DNA of 64,000 nucleotides. Source: JAFAGX01 sp963759875. Lineage in GTDB: Bacteria; Acidobacteriota; Terriglobia; Terriglobales; Acidobacteriaceae. Below are positions 33,099-41,750 of the stretch, piece after piece. The stretch's first letter is position 1. Each line of letters begins with the position of its first letter. The stretch is from assembly GCA_963759875.1 (NCBI GenBank), contig CAVXBB010000015.1, positions 124,001 to 188,000 of the forward strand. The letters run 5' to 3'. The notes below the pieces were generated by a model. That model ran no database searches, had not been told where the DNA came from, and saw only the letters and a program-made list of their open reading frames with translations. Both the position numbers and the translations under genes were made by a program.

Positions 33099-35061
33099 AA
33101 TTCACGTTCTTTCCGAAGCCGTTGCTAACAAGATTGCCGCCGGAGAAGTCGTCGAGCGTCCTTCCTCCGTCGTCAAAGAACTTTTGGAGAACTCTCTGGA
33201 CGCCGGGGCGACTCGCATAAAGATCCAGGTCGAAGCGGGCGGCAAAAGGCTCATTCAAATCGTCGACGACGGCTGCGGCATGGTGCGCGACGACGCCTTG
33301 CTCGCCTTTGAGCGCCACGCGACTTCGAAGATCAAGAATGCAGAAGATTTGCTGAACGTCGCCACCCTGGGATTTCGTGGCGAGGCCTTGCCATCCATCG
33401 CCTCAGTTTCGCGGTTCCGTCTCGAAACCCGCGCCGCTGATGAGCCCTCCGGCACAATCGTTGAAATCAATGGCGGTAAGATTTTCAAGGTCGAAGAAGC
33501 CGGTCTGCCGCCGGGTACCTCGGTCACTGTCCGCGATCTTTTTTTTAATACCCCTGCTCGCAAGAAATTTTTGAAATCAGAATCTACCGAACTTTCGCAC
33601 ATCGCATCTCTCGTCACCCACTACGCGCTTGCCCATCCTGACAAGCATTTTGAATTACACTCCGCAACCAATGCCATGCTGGTCGCGCCGCCCGTTGCCG
33701 GCCACAGCGAGCGCGTGTATCAGGTGTTTGGGCGGGAGATTCTCGGCCAACTCATTCCCATCGCAGCAGTGCAACCTCTGCAACGACTCGGCCTGCCGCG
33801 ACCTCCTCCATGGCGGCGAACCGAAGAAGATGACGATCAACCTGCGCCCGACCCCGGCGAACTCCGCGTGCATGGATTCGTATCCAAGCCTGAAATTCAA
33901 AAACTCAATCGCAATTCCATTTACGTTTTCGTGAATGGCCGCCTGATTCGCGACCGCCTCATCCAGCACGCTCTCACGGAGGCGTATCGCAACATCATTC
34001 CCCCGAGCGTCTATCCGGTCGTCCTGATGTTTCTCGAATTGCCCGGCGGTGAAGTGGACGTGAATGTCCACCCTTCGAAGACTGAAGTTCGCTTTCGTCA
34101 GCAGAGCGCCATTCACGATTTCGTTCGCGATTCCGTGCGATCCGCGCTTCTCCAAACACGGCCGGTACCGCAGTTCACTACCGAAATCCATGCGCGCGCC
34201 ACGGCCACGCCCGCGCTTACTCCGGGCAGCAGTCCCGTCACCGACATCTCTTCCTGGCGCGCTTTGCATGCTCCAGCGGAAGCGCAGTCATTCACCTTGC
34301 AGGCGCCCATCCCACCGCCCACCACCGAACGGCTTCAGTTCGGCGCAACCGGCATCAGCGTGGAAGCGAACGCCGCGGTCTCCGTTGCGCGTGCGCCGGA
34401 GCTTCAGCCGACAATTCCGAGCGGCACCTGCAGTCCACCACTCGCCGAAGAACCCGAGCCGCCCAGTGACCTTGCTCCGTCGCTCGCTTCTCTCAAGCCG
34501 CTCGGCCAGATCCGCGACTCGTTTATTCTCGCGGTGAATCAGGAAGGCCTTTGGATCATCGACCAGCATGTCGCTCACGAGCGTGTGCTGTTCGAAAAAA
34601 TCCTGAAACAACGGGCTGCGCAGAAACTAGAAAGCCAGCGGCTGCTTATGCCCCTTGTTCTGGAACTCACGCCCGCGCAGCAAGCCGTTTTTGCGGAAAT
34701 CTCTGAAGAATTAACCCACAATGGTTTCGAAGCCGAGCCTTTTGGTGCGCGCAGCGTCGCTGTCAAGATCGCCCCGGCAGGCATCGAGCCCACCCACATC
34801 GAACGCATGCTGCACGAGCTTTTCGACGAGCTTTGTCGGGAAGCGCAAGCCCTGAACCTCGAGAAGGTTCGCGCCCGCATTGCGGCTTCCATCGCCTGTC
34901 ATGCCGCCATCAAGGTCAACATGCCGCTCGATCGCAACAAAATGGAGTGGTTGCTGGCTGAGCTCGCAAAAACCGAATGCCCCATTTCCTGTCCACACGG
35001 CCGCCCCGTAATTCTGCGATACTCAATGAAGGACATACAAAAGGCATTCAAACGAATCTAA
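33091..35061 (+). CDS. mutL: DNA mismatch repair protein MutL
   Basis: 656 aa. The N-terminal GHKL ATPase has VVKELLENSLDAGATRIKI, IVDDGCGM and TLGFRGEALPSIASVSR. The C-terminal domain has the endonuclease-type motif IIDQHVAHERVLFEKIL (DQHA variant with Val) plus ACHAAIK and CPHGRP, so the protein is probably a nicking MutL. A Pro/Ala-rich linker (about residues 355-470) joins the halves. I chose ATG at 33091 because family homology begins there; the frame is open upstream but that part is unlike MutL. Confidence 0.95.
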   Translation: MARIHVLSEAVANKIAAGEVVERPSSVVKELLENSLDAGATRIKIQVEAGGKRLIQIVDDGCGMVRDDALLAFERHATSKIKNAEDLLNVATLGFRGEALPSIASVSRFRLETRAADEPSGTIVEINGGKIFKVEEAGLPPGTSVTVRDLFFNTPARKKFLKSESTELSHIASLVTHYALAHPDKHFELHSATNAMLVAPPVAGHSERVYQVFGREILGQLIPIAAVQPLQRLGLPRPPPWRRTEEDDDQPAPDPGELRVHGFVSKPEIQKLNRNSIYVFVNGRLIRDRLIQHALTEAYRNIIPPSVYPVVLMFLELPGGEVDVNVHPSKTEVRFRQQSAIHDFVRDSVRSALLQTRPVPQFTTEIHARATATPALTPGSSPVTDISSWRALHAPAEAQSFTLQAPIPPPTTERLQFGATGISVEANAAVSVARAPELQPTIPSGTCSPPLAEEPEPPSDLAPSLASLKPLGQIRDSFILAVNQEGLWIIDQHVAHERVLFEKILKQRAAQKLESQRLLMPLVLELTPAQQAVFAEISEELTHNGFEAEPFGARSVAVKIAPAGIEPTHIERMLHELFDELCREAQALNLEKVRARIAASIACHAAIKVNMPLDRNKMEWLLAELAKTECPISCPHGRPVILRYSMKDIQKAFKRI

Positions 35062-35157
35062 AGCACGCAGTCAGCTATCCGCTCTCAGCATTGAAGTTCT
35101 TTTTTGTGGAGCTGCGCTGACCGCGCCTCGCTGAATGCCAAGTGCTAATTGCTTTTC

Positions 35158-36033
35158 ATGCCCGACCTCGAACTCAACCAGCTCCGCCGTGAAAAATGGC
35201 ACTTGGACGGCCGTGCCATCCGTACCCTCGATGACGCGCGTCAGTTCATCGAGTCCGTCGGCTTCTGCCTCATGTACCCGCTCAAGTCTCCTCTGCTGGT
35301 ACCCACATTTATTGGAGCATGGATCGGCTCGGATGACCGCCTGCCCACAGCCCAGCAAGCGTTCGCTGATCCCCGCGCCAAAGTTGCCCTTGAGTTGATG
35401 GTGCGTTTGCTGCGCGAGCGCGGCGCATATGAGGCCAACCCGTTCGAAGACAACAACGCCTTCTTACTGGCAGCTTCGATTTTTCCTTATTTTTACGCCC
35501 TCGTAGGCGAGCGCAATCCCAAGCAGCCACCCCGTCCTGGAGCGCGCTCCGAGTACTCTCAGCTGGCCTGTGATGCCTACGAAATCATTCGCCGAGAAGG
35601 TCCTATATCCAAGCAGAAACTGCAACAGAAACTCGCTGGCAGCATCAGCCTCGCGGCCTTGGATCATGCCTTAAATGAACTCTGGTCGAAGTTGCGCATC
35701 ACTCGGGTGGATTACAACCCGAATGAAGGCGCGTTCTGGGATGTGCTTTATCGCTGGTCTCCCGACGTAGTGCGTGAAGGGATCGGACTTTCCGTCGCAG
35801 AAGCTCTCTCGGCATTAATTTCCAAGTATCTTGATTGTGTCATCGCCGCTGACCAGCAGGAAATCGAATCTTTTTTTGGTAACTTTGTTGCCCGTTCGCG
35901 CGTGCGCGAGGCGATCAATGCGTTGTTGGCAGCGCGTGAGCTAAGCTTCATTCACATCGGGAACCGTTCCCTGGTGCAGCTCACAGCTCCGAAAATAGAA
36001 GCCAGCCCTCGTCCGCAGCGCTCTCAGCGTTGA
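35158..36033 (+). CDS. Winged-helix protein, possibly AlkZ/YcaQ-like DNA glycosylase
   Basis: 291 aa. The N-terminal half starts MPDLELNQLRREKWHLDGR and contains SVGFCLMYPLKSPLLVPTF. The C-terminal half looks like tandem winged helices (AYEIIRREGPISKQKLQQKL, ALDHALNELWSKLRITRVDY, VREAINALLAARELSFIHIG). This layout recalls AlkZ/YcaQ glycosylases, and the neighbour is mutL, but I see no decisive catalytic motif. No clear ribosome-binding site; TTG at 35149 is an alternative start. Confidence 0.45.
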   Translation: MPDLELNQLRREKWHLDGRAIRTLDDARQFIESVGFCLMYPLKSPLLVPTFIGAWIGSDDRLPTAQQAFADPRAKVALELMVRLLRERGAYEANPFEDNNAFLLAASIFPYFYALVGERNPKQPPRPGARSEYSQLACDAYEIIRREGPISKQKLQQKLAGSISLAALDHALNELWSKLRITRVDYNPNEGAFWDVLYRWSPDVVREGIGLSVAEALSALISKYLDCVIAADQQEIESFFGNFVARSRVREAINALLAARELSFIHIGNRSLVQLTAPKIEASPRPQRSQR

Positions 36034-36138
36034 CCCCCCGTGCTTTCGCGCCAAGTCGCCCTGCTTTTATCGACTCTCCTCTTCCATTACCATTGACTGC
36101 TCATTACTTTTATTAATGCCGTCTCGTCAAAGGTGAAT

Positions 36139-38196
36139 ATGCGTCCCGCGTTGTTCTATTTATCGATTACCTGTATCTTGACCCTGCTTGCCTCTGCACA
36201 AAATCCGGTCAACTCTCCATCCCAGCCGACCATGTCGTACACGCCGAGTCTGGACGTGAATTCCATGGACAAATCGGTGGATCCCTGCGTCGACTTCTAC
36301 CAGTACGCGTGCGGCGGTTGGCAAAAAAATAATCCCATTCCTCCCGACCAGACTTCTTGGGCGGTCTACGCCAAGCTGTTCCAGAACAATCTGAATTTGT
36401 TACGCAGCATTTTGGAGGAAGCCTCAGTACAGAACTGGGAACGTGATGCCGTCACCCAGAAGATAGGTGATTTCTACGGCGCGTGCATGGATGAGCCCGC
36501 CATTGAAAAGCGCGGTTTGGCCGCGATTAAGCCCGATCTCGATGCCATTTCCGAGCTAAAATCCGCGAGCGAAATCACCCCGCTCATCGCTCATCTGCAG
36601 TTCGTATATGGCGGAACTATTCTCTTCGAGCAGGGATCAATCCAGGACCCGGATAACTCTGAGCAACAGATCGCCGAAATCGACCAGGGCGGCCTCGGCC
36701 TTCCCGACCGGGACTACTACCTCAAAGATGACGCCAAATCCAGGGAAATCCGGCAGCGCTATGTCTTGCATGTCCAAAAAGTATTTGAACTGATGGGCCA
36801 CAGCGTGGAAGCGGCGAAGAAAAACGCTGAAACCGTGATGAGCATGGAAACGGCGTTGGCCAAGGCCCAACTCACTCGCGTGGACCGTCGCGATCCTTAC
36901 AAACTCAAGCACAAAATGAAGGTTGCAGATCTGAGCAGCCTTGCACCGGTCTTTGATTGGCCCACCTATTACAAGGATCTGCAATATCCCAGCTTTGAAA
37001 CCGTCAATGTCGCCACGCCGGATTACCTGAAGGAAGTGAACGCGGAACTTACAACCGCGCCGCTCGCGGACTGGAAGACCTATCTGCGTTTCCACGTAGT
37101 GAATTCGTTCTCGCCATATCTCTCCAGCAAGTTTGTGGACGAGAACTTTGAGTTCTATCGCAAATATCTTCGCGGTGCCAAAGAGCAGCAGCCGCGCTGG
37201 AAACGTTGCGTGCAGTACACCGACCGCAATTTGGGCGAAGCCCTCGGCCAGGTTTACGTAGCAAAAGTTTTTTCGCCGGAATTGAAGGCCAGCACCCTGG
37301 ATATGGTCCGCCGTATCGAGGATGCAATGGCCGAACGTATTCGTCTCCTCGATTGGATGAGCCCCGAAACCAAGCAGCAGGCACTCACCAAACTTGCCGC
37401 CATTCGCAACAAAATTGGCTATCCGGACAAGTGGCGCGACTATAGCTCAGTAGACATTGCTCGCCCCGACTTTGCCGCAGATGTCAAGCGCGCCAAAGAA
37501 TTCGAGACCCGTCGCGACATCAATAAAGTTGGCAAACCCGTAGATCATGGTGAATGGGACATTTCGCCGCCCACAGTTGACGCCTACTACGATGCGCAGA
37601 TGAACGACATTAATTTCCCGGCCGGCGTGCTGCAACCCCCGCTATACGATGCCAAGCTCGATGACGCGCCCAATTACGGCGATACCGGCGGCACCATCGG
37701 CCACGAACTCACTCACGGCTTCGACGATGAGGGCAGTCAGTTCGACGCCGCCGGCAATTTGAAGAACTGGTGGACTAAAGAAGATCGCGAAAAATTCGAC
37801 GCCCGTACAAAATGCGTCGAGGACCAATACGCGCAGTATGTCGTCATTGACGACGTCCACATCAACAGTAAGCTGACTTTGGGCGAGGACGTGGCCGACC
37901 TCGGCGGCGAAATTCTAGCCTACATGGCATGGAAAGGTGCCGAGAACGGCAAGCGGCTCCAGCCCATCGATAATCTCACTCCCGACCAGCGATTCTTCGT
38001 GGGCTTCGCCCAATGGGCATGCGCCAACGAACGCCCGGAGGAACTGCGCCTGCGGGCTGTTACCGACGAGCACTCTCCCGCCAAGTACCGCATCAACGGA
38101 GTAGTCGTTAACATGCCGGAGTTCTCACAGGCGTTCTCCTGCAATCCCGGCCAGCCTATGGTCAAGCCGCCAGAGAAGGTTTGCCGAGTGTGGTGA
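36139..38196 (+). CDS. M13-family zinc metallopeptidase (neprilysin/PepO-like)
   Basis: 685 aa. The signal peptide (LFYLSITCILTLLASA) is followed by the M13 N-terminal lobe (DPCVDFYQYACGGWQKNNPI). The zinc site is IGHELTHGFDDEGSQFD (HExxH), the third ligand is in LGEDVADLGG, and NINFPAG-like INFPAGVLQPP precedes. The end CRVW matches the conserved CxxW terminus. It hydrolyses peptides, probably in the periplasm. AAAGG before ATG at 36139 supports this start over the in-frame GTG at 36133. Confidence 0.93.
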   Translation: MRPALFYLSITCILTLLASAQNPVNSPSQPTMSYTPSLDVNSMDKSVDPCVDFYQYACGGWQKNNPIPPDQTSWAVYAKLFQNNLNLLRSILEEASVQNWERDAVTQKIGDFYGACMDEPAIEKRGLAAIKPDLDAISELKSASEITPLIAHLQFVYGGTILFEQGSIQDPDNSEQQIAEIDQGGLGLPDRDYYLKDDAKSREIRQRYVLHVQKVFELMGHSVEAAKKNAETVMSMETALAKAQLTRVDRRDPYKLKHKMKVADLSSLAPVFDWPTYYKDLQYPSFETVNVATPDYLKEVNAELTTAPLADWKTYLRFHVVNSFSPYLSSKFVDENFEFYRKYLRGAKEQQPRWKRCVQYTDRNLGEALGQVYVAKVFSPELKASTLDMVRRIEDAMAERIRLLDWMSPETKQQALTKLAAIRNKIGYPDKWRDYSSVDIARPDFAADVKRAKEFETRRDINKVGKPVDHGEWDISPPTVDAYYDAQMNDINFPAGVLQPPLYDAKLDDAPNYGDTGGTIGHELTHGFDDEGSQFDAAGNLKNWWTKEDREKFDARTKCVEDQYAQYVVIDDVHINSKLTLGEDVADLGGEILAYMAWKGAENGKRLQPIDNLTPDQRFFVGFAQWACANERPEELRLRAVTDEHSPAKYRINGVVVNMPEFSQAFSCNPGQPMVKPPEKVCRVW

Positions 38197-38198
38197 AA

Positions 38199-38288
38199 TT
38201 ATTTTTTGATCTCAAAGATGAGCTGCCCGAGTACTGGGGCGCCGAAGACTAGAGCAAGTCCGATAAGAGCGACTAATAGTAGTTCCAT
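38199..38288 (-). CDS. 29-residue single-helix membrane protein
   Basis: ATG to TAA, 29 codons. The product is one long hydrophobic helix (MELLLVALIGLALVFGAPVL) ending in a polar, basic tail (FEIKK). This resembles small bacterial membrane subunits such as KdpF or CydX in style, but I see no specific match. It lies two bases from the convergent M13 gene end. The ribosome-binding site is weak. Too short for most gene callers. Confidence 0.5.
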   Translation of the reverse strand: MELLLVALIGLALVFGAPVLGQLIFEIKK

Positions 38289-38515
38289 GTCTCAATTGCG
38301 AAGTTTGTGCTAAGAGACACAGCTTTTCAACTCACGTCAGTAACCAGCCTTGCTTTCCAACGTCACGTCACTCCGAACCATTGTCATGCTGAGCGCAACC
38401 GTCGATAATCGTGCAGTTTCAATCAAACGGTTTCTTATCAGGGGATGGCTTTAGCCATACCGCAACTGCTCAGTCTTCGACCGGCTTTAGCCGCTGTGCC
38501 AGCGCCCAAAGGCAA
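38289..38515. other. Spacer upstream of the 29-residue ORF and downstream of ligD
   Basis: About 230 bases with a GTCATGCTGAGCGCAACC motif near 38381, related to the dispersed GAGCGAAG-type repeats. No gene or terminator stands out. Confidence 0.4.
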
Positions 38516-39511
38516 TTACGTCCTAACCTCCACTACCTGTCCCGTCAACGTACACTCCGCTGGCTCTTTGTCGTCCCGCAATCCCATAAACACCGGCGCC
38601 CGTAATTTCAGTCCGCCTTCCGAGGTTTCATGGGTCCACTCGGTAAATTTCACTTCTGCCACCAGTTCAGGTTTTATCCAATGCACGTGCCGGGCATCAA
38701 CCGCTCCATAAAATGGCTTTTCCTTGGTTTCCAGTCTCTTGACCATTTCCCATACCTGTTTCAGCGTGCTGTGATTAAAGCCAGTGCCCACCTGTCCCAC
38801 ATGAATGAGCTGTTTTTTGGCGTTATACAGCCCCAGCACCAGCGATCCAAAATATTGCCGGCTCCCTTCGGGATCGGTATAGCCGCCGATTACGCAATCT
38901 ATCGTTTGTGTGACCTTGATCTTGAGCCACTCGCGGGTGCGCCGCTCCTCGTAACAACTGCCCCGCCGCTTCGCCAGAATGCCTTCCAACCCCTGCTCCT
39001 TCGCAGCTTCAAACAACGCCTTCCCATGCTCCAGAAAATGTTCCGAATACCTTACAACTTCGTTTGCCGACACAATCTCACTCAGCACCTGTTTTCGGTC
39101 TTCAAGCGAAACCCGGCGCAGATCGTAACCGTCCACATAGATCAAATCGAAAATGTAGTAAGCAATCGGCAAGCCAGACTGGCCCGCAACCCTCCGGCCG
39201 TGGGCGCGGATTCCCGTGCGTTGTTGCATCAGGCTGAATGACGATCGGCCTTGCTCATCCAGCGCCACAATCTCGCCATCGAGTACCGCGTTCTCAGCTT
39301 TAATAAATTTCGGCAAATCACGTAATTCCGTGAACTGTCCCGTCAGATCATTCTGGTTTCGCGAAACCAGCCGCGCTCTGCCGTTTTCAATAAAAGCGAC
39401 CGCCCGGTAACCATCCCATTTGATCTCAAACAACCATTCCGGATTATCAAAGGCCTTGTCCGTTGCCGTCGCGAGCATGGGATGAATCGCCGTCGGCATC
39501 GCTCGCTTCAC
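38516..39511 (-). CDS. ligD: ATP-dependent DNA ligase domain of LigD
   Basis: 331 aa. The nucleotidyltransferase motif I is WLFEIKWDGYRAVAF (Lys is adenylated). Further motifs are NAVLDGEIVALD, YYIFDLIYVDG, EGILAKRRGS and REWLKIKV. The OB-fold domain ends with VAEVKFTEWTHE and LRAPVF. LigD repairs double-strand breaks with Ku in bacterial NHEJ. A separate phosphoesterase domain lies directly upstream in a frame offset by one. The ligase frame is open back to the A9 run at 39655, so this may be the second half of a single LigD. No polymerase domain follows. GTG at 39511 is the first usable start. Confidence 0.88.
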   Translation of the reverse strand: MKRAMPTAIHPMLATATDKAFDNPEWLFEIKWDGYRAVAFIENGRARLVSRNQNDLTGQFTELRDLPKFIKAENAVLDGEIVALDEQGRSSFSLMQQRTGIRAHGRRVAGQSGLPIAYYIFDLIYVDGYDLRRVSLEDRKQVLSEIVSANEVVRYSEHFLEHGKALFEAAKEQGLEGILAKRRGSCYEERRTREWLKIKVTQTIDCVIGGYTDPEGSRQYFGSLVLGLYNAKKQLIHVGQVGTGFNHSTLKQVWEMVKRLETKEKPFYGAVDARHVHWIKPELVAEVKFTEWTHETSEGGLKLRAPVFMGLRDDKEPAECTLTGQVVEVRT

Positions 39512-39606
39512 CGCGCCTTTTAAGCCGGCGACCTCTGCCGCAATGCGGCTTTCTTTTTTATTGGAAGTCTTAGCTGAGCGCGTGCCGGGATTTCCCGAAC
39601 TCGATT

Positions 39607-40353
39607 TCAGCTTTTCACTTTGGCTCTCGGCCTTTTCGCGAGCTTCTTTTGGAGTTTTTTTTTATCCAACTTTGCCAGCGTCTCCGCCAGCCATGGCGCT
39701 TTCAATTTTCCTCGTGACGCCTTCCGGTCGCTCTCCCACTCCGCCGCACCTTCGTCCCCGGCGATCTGCGCCATGGTTTTGCCGCTCAGTACAGAGGTGT
39801 CGTACTGCTCCGCATCAAATCCGGGCACGACGTACTCATCATGCTTTTTGATCATCAGCCATTCTGTGCCTTTGCTTCCCGGACGCCGCGATTTCATGTG
39901 GATCAGAGCGAAGTCTCCATTCAGGCGTTTGCCATGCAGGCGGAATTTCAAATCGCCTTTTTCCAGCATCGTTCGCGCTTCGGCATCGCTTCCAGCCACG
40001 TACTTGCCGTTGACCGGCTGCGGCGATAGCGGCTCCCATGTCCCGACTTCCCAGACCATCACGCTGCCAGCGCCATAGTTGCCTTCTGGAATGATGCCCT
40101 CGAAGTCGAAGTACGAAACTGGATGGTCCTCCACCTGCATGGCCAGCCGTTTGTCTGCCGGATCGAGTGACGGACCCTTCGGCACCGCCCATGATTTCAG
40201 CACTCCATCCAGCTCCAAGCGGAAGTCATAGTGCAGCCGTGTCGCGCGGTGCTTTTGCACCACAAAACGGTGCTTGGATTTTTTTTCGACCTTCGGTGGA
40301 GGCTCCGGCGTTTCTTGGAATCGCCGCTTGCGTTTATATTCTTCCAGGGCCAC
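39607..40353 (-). CDS. ligD: LigD 3'-phosphoesterase domain
   Basis: 248 aa. The PE signatures are RFVVQKHRATRLHYDFRLEL (His and Asp of the active site), VLKSWAVPKGPSLDPADKRL, MQVEDHPVSYFDFEGIIPEG and NYGAGSVMVWEVG, then FALIHMKSR and EWLMIKKHD. It trims 3' ends during break repair. GTG at 40353 gives the usual LigD N-terminus (V-A-L-E-E-Y-K-R-K-R); an ATG at 40395 is possible. The frame stops just after a Lys-rich stretch containing nine As, where a -1 shift would join it to the ligase domain. Confidence 0.88.
   Translation of the reverse strand: MALEEYKRKRRFQETPEPPPKVEKKSKHRFVVQKHRATRLHYDFRLELDGVLKSWAVPKGPSLDPADKRLAMQVEDHPVSYFDFEGIIPEGNYGAGSVMVWEVGTWEPLSPQPVNGKYVAGSDAEARTMLEKGDLKFRLHGKRLNGDFALIHMKSRRPGSKGTEWLMIKKHDEYVVPGFDAEQYDTSVLSGKTMAQIAGDEGAAEWESDRKASRGKLKAPWLAETLAKLDKKKLQKKLAKRPRAKVKS
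39655..39663 (-). other. A9 homopolymer at the LigD frame break
   Basis: On the coding strand GAT is followed by nine As and CTC. Staying in frame gives the PE protein and a stop at 39607. A -1 slip, or one extra A, moves into the ligase frame, which is open from there through a natural Lys/Ser-rich linker. This could be transcriptional or ribosomal slippage, a real mutation or a homopolymer error. Confidence 0.6.
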
Positions 40354-40424
40354 GAGGTTATTGTATCTGTGCGGATGCGCCGCTCCCAACCGCATGATTT
40401 AGAATCGCTGACCGCCAGCCAGGT

Positions 40425-40444
40425 TTCCCTCTAGTCAGAGGGAA
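40425..40444 (+). promoter_or_regulatory. Perfect 8-bp hairpin in the leader of the Nudix gene
   Basis: TTCCCTCT-AGTC-AGAGGGAA ends 16 bases before the Nudix ATG and lies in the divergent spacer with ligD. It may be an operator or an mRNA leader hairpin. GGAG is the likely ribosome-binding site after it. Confidence 0.4.
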
Positions 40445-40459
40445 GATTGGAGTGACAGT

Positions 40460-40897
40460 ATGCAGCGCGAATACCCGGACAGGCCATTCATAGGCGTGGG
40501 CGCCGTCATCGTTGAGGGCGGTCGCGCCGTCCTTGTAAAACGCGGGCATCCGCCTCTCGCCGGTGAATGGTCCATCCCCGGCGGTATTCTCGAAGTCGGG
40601 GAAACCCTACGCGAGGCCGCAATTCGTGAGGTGTTGGAAGAAACCAATCTCCACGTCGAACCCAGCCTTCTTCTCGGAGTCTATGACCGCATTCTGCGCG
40701 ATGCCGATGAGCGCACTCTTTATCATTACGTTCTCATCGACTTTCTCTGCCGCCGCATTTCCGGCGAACTCCAGGCTGCAGCCGATGCCGCAGAGGCGCG
40801 CTGGTTCAAGCGGGACGAAATCCATCAACTGGCTTTGGCGAAAGACACCGCAGAAGTGATTGAGCTGGGCTTTGAAAAAGCCCAGATACCGGAGTGA
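40460..40897 (+). CDS. Nudix hydrolase (ADP-ribose pyrophosphatase-like)
   Basis: 145 aa. The Nudix box is GGILEVGETLREAAIREVLE followed by ETNL, with all acidic metal ligands. The N-terminus FIGVGAVIVEGGRAVLVKRG is typical of the fold and ARWFKRDEIHQLAL follows. It hydrolyses nucleoside-diphosphate-linked compounds; the substrate is not predictable from the motif. It stands divergent from ligD. Confidence 0.9.
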   Translation: MQREYPDRPFIGVGAVIVEGGRAVLVKRGHPPLAGEWSIPGGILEVGETLREAAIREVLEETNLHVEPSLLLGVYDRILRDADERTLYHYVLIDFLCRRISGELQAAADAAEARWFKRDEIHQLALAKDTAEVIELGFEKAQIPE

Positions 40898-41294
40898 GAC
40901 TGGCGCCGGCCCACAGCCGAAGTCATGAGCGCAACGAAAAATTCCACTGAAAAAAATTGGGGTAACTCCACAGTCCGCGCGCCTTTGGCACACAATGGTA
41001 GAAGGCAGCTTTCAACCGCCACTGTGGCAATGACCAGTTAGTCGCTTTGCAGGCCGTAGAAAAAGCGCGGGCTTTGATGAGTGCTTGCCAATGAATGAGG
41101 GCTTTCAACCCCCGAGGTACTTAACTACGTTTTCTGCCGTGAAAAACAGAGGCGGGCCCTGGCGGCGTTCGATAGCCCTGGGCTAAGCGCAGCAACAGAA
41201 CCCTGGCCCCTGAATCGCTCGATGTTAAGCGGTTAAGTTTCGTAACATCAAGCGTCAACAAACGCCATTCTCGATTCTTTGATGAGAAGCAGCT
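40898..41294. other. Intergenic region, nothing recognised
   Basis: About 400 bases. Short ORFs here have no protein-like features. No convincing hairpin-plus-U-run or repeat was seen. Confidence 0.4.
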
Positions 41295-41510
41295 CTAGCC
41301 CGCTTTATTCAACTGTGTTTTGTTGCCAGTGATCTGTTTGTACCGTTCGACATGAGGTCTGATCTGTTCCTTGATGCGCGCCTGTTCCTCCTGAGCGCGA
41401 CCCAGAGCAATGTCGGCCAATCGCAGGTAATAGGCATCCCGGGCACGTGGTGACCCCTGGCAAGGAGGCACAATAAGCGTATCTGCAACGGGCTTGTCGT
41501 CTGCCTTCAT
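41295..41510 (-). CDS. Small hypothetical protein (71 aa)
   Basis: Starts MKADDKPVADTLIVPP and has a helical, Gln/Arg-rich body (YYLRLADIALGRAQEEQARI, then KEQIRPHVERYKQITG). Composition is protein-like, but no family is recognised and no good ribosome-binding site is present. It lies downstream of a 3x19-bp tandem repeat that could contain its promoter. Confidence 0.4.
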   Translation of the reverse strand: MKADDKPVADTLIVPPCQGSPRARDAYYLRLADIALGRAQEEQARIKEQIRPHVERYKQITGNKTQLNKAG

Positions 41511-41566
41511 GGCGCGTAGAAGTGTGGTTACTTAAGATGACAGAACCACGCTCATTGTTCGATACC

Positions 41567-41623
41567 TAACAAACTGTAGATTACTTAACAAACTGTAGAT
41601 TACTTAACAAACTGTAGATTACT
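41567..41623. repeat. Three perfect 19-bp tandem repeats
   Basis: The unit TAACAAACTGTAGATTACT occurs three times without change, head to tail. A partial start of a fourth unit (TA) follows. It lies between the structured-RNA terminator and the 71-aa ORF, both on the minus strand. Confidence 0.8.
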
Positions 41624-41709
41624 TAGGAAATTTTGCAGCCTATCACGGCGGGTGGTGTCAGGCGTGAGTTCCAGCGAACCTAAGAGGCTTCTGTTTCAGG
41701 CAATTTATC

Positions 41710-41750
41710 CCACAAAAACGAAGCGGCCCAAGGCTTTCACCTTGAGCCGC
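41710..41750 (-). terminator. Strong intrinsic terminator of the structured RNA
   Basis: On the minus strand GCGGCTCAAGG-TGAAAG-CCTTGGGCCGC forms an 11-bp stem with one G-U pair, followed by TTCGTTTTTGT. It is the clearest intrinsic terminator in the window. No protein gene ends before it; the upstream DNA is the RNA candidate at 41751-42000. Confidence 0.8.

Noticed and set aside
40825..41108. Overlapping minus-strand ORFs after the Nudix gene
   Set aside because: Composition is not protein-like and the frames have no start signals.
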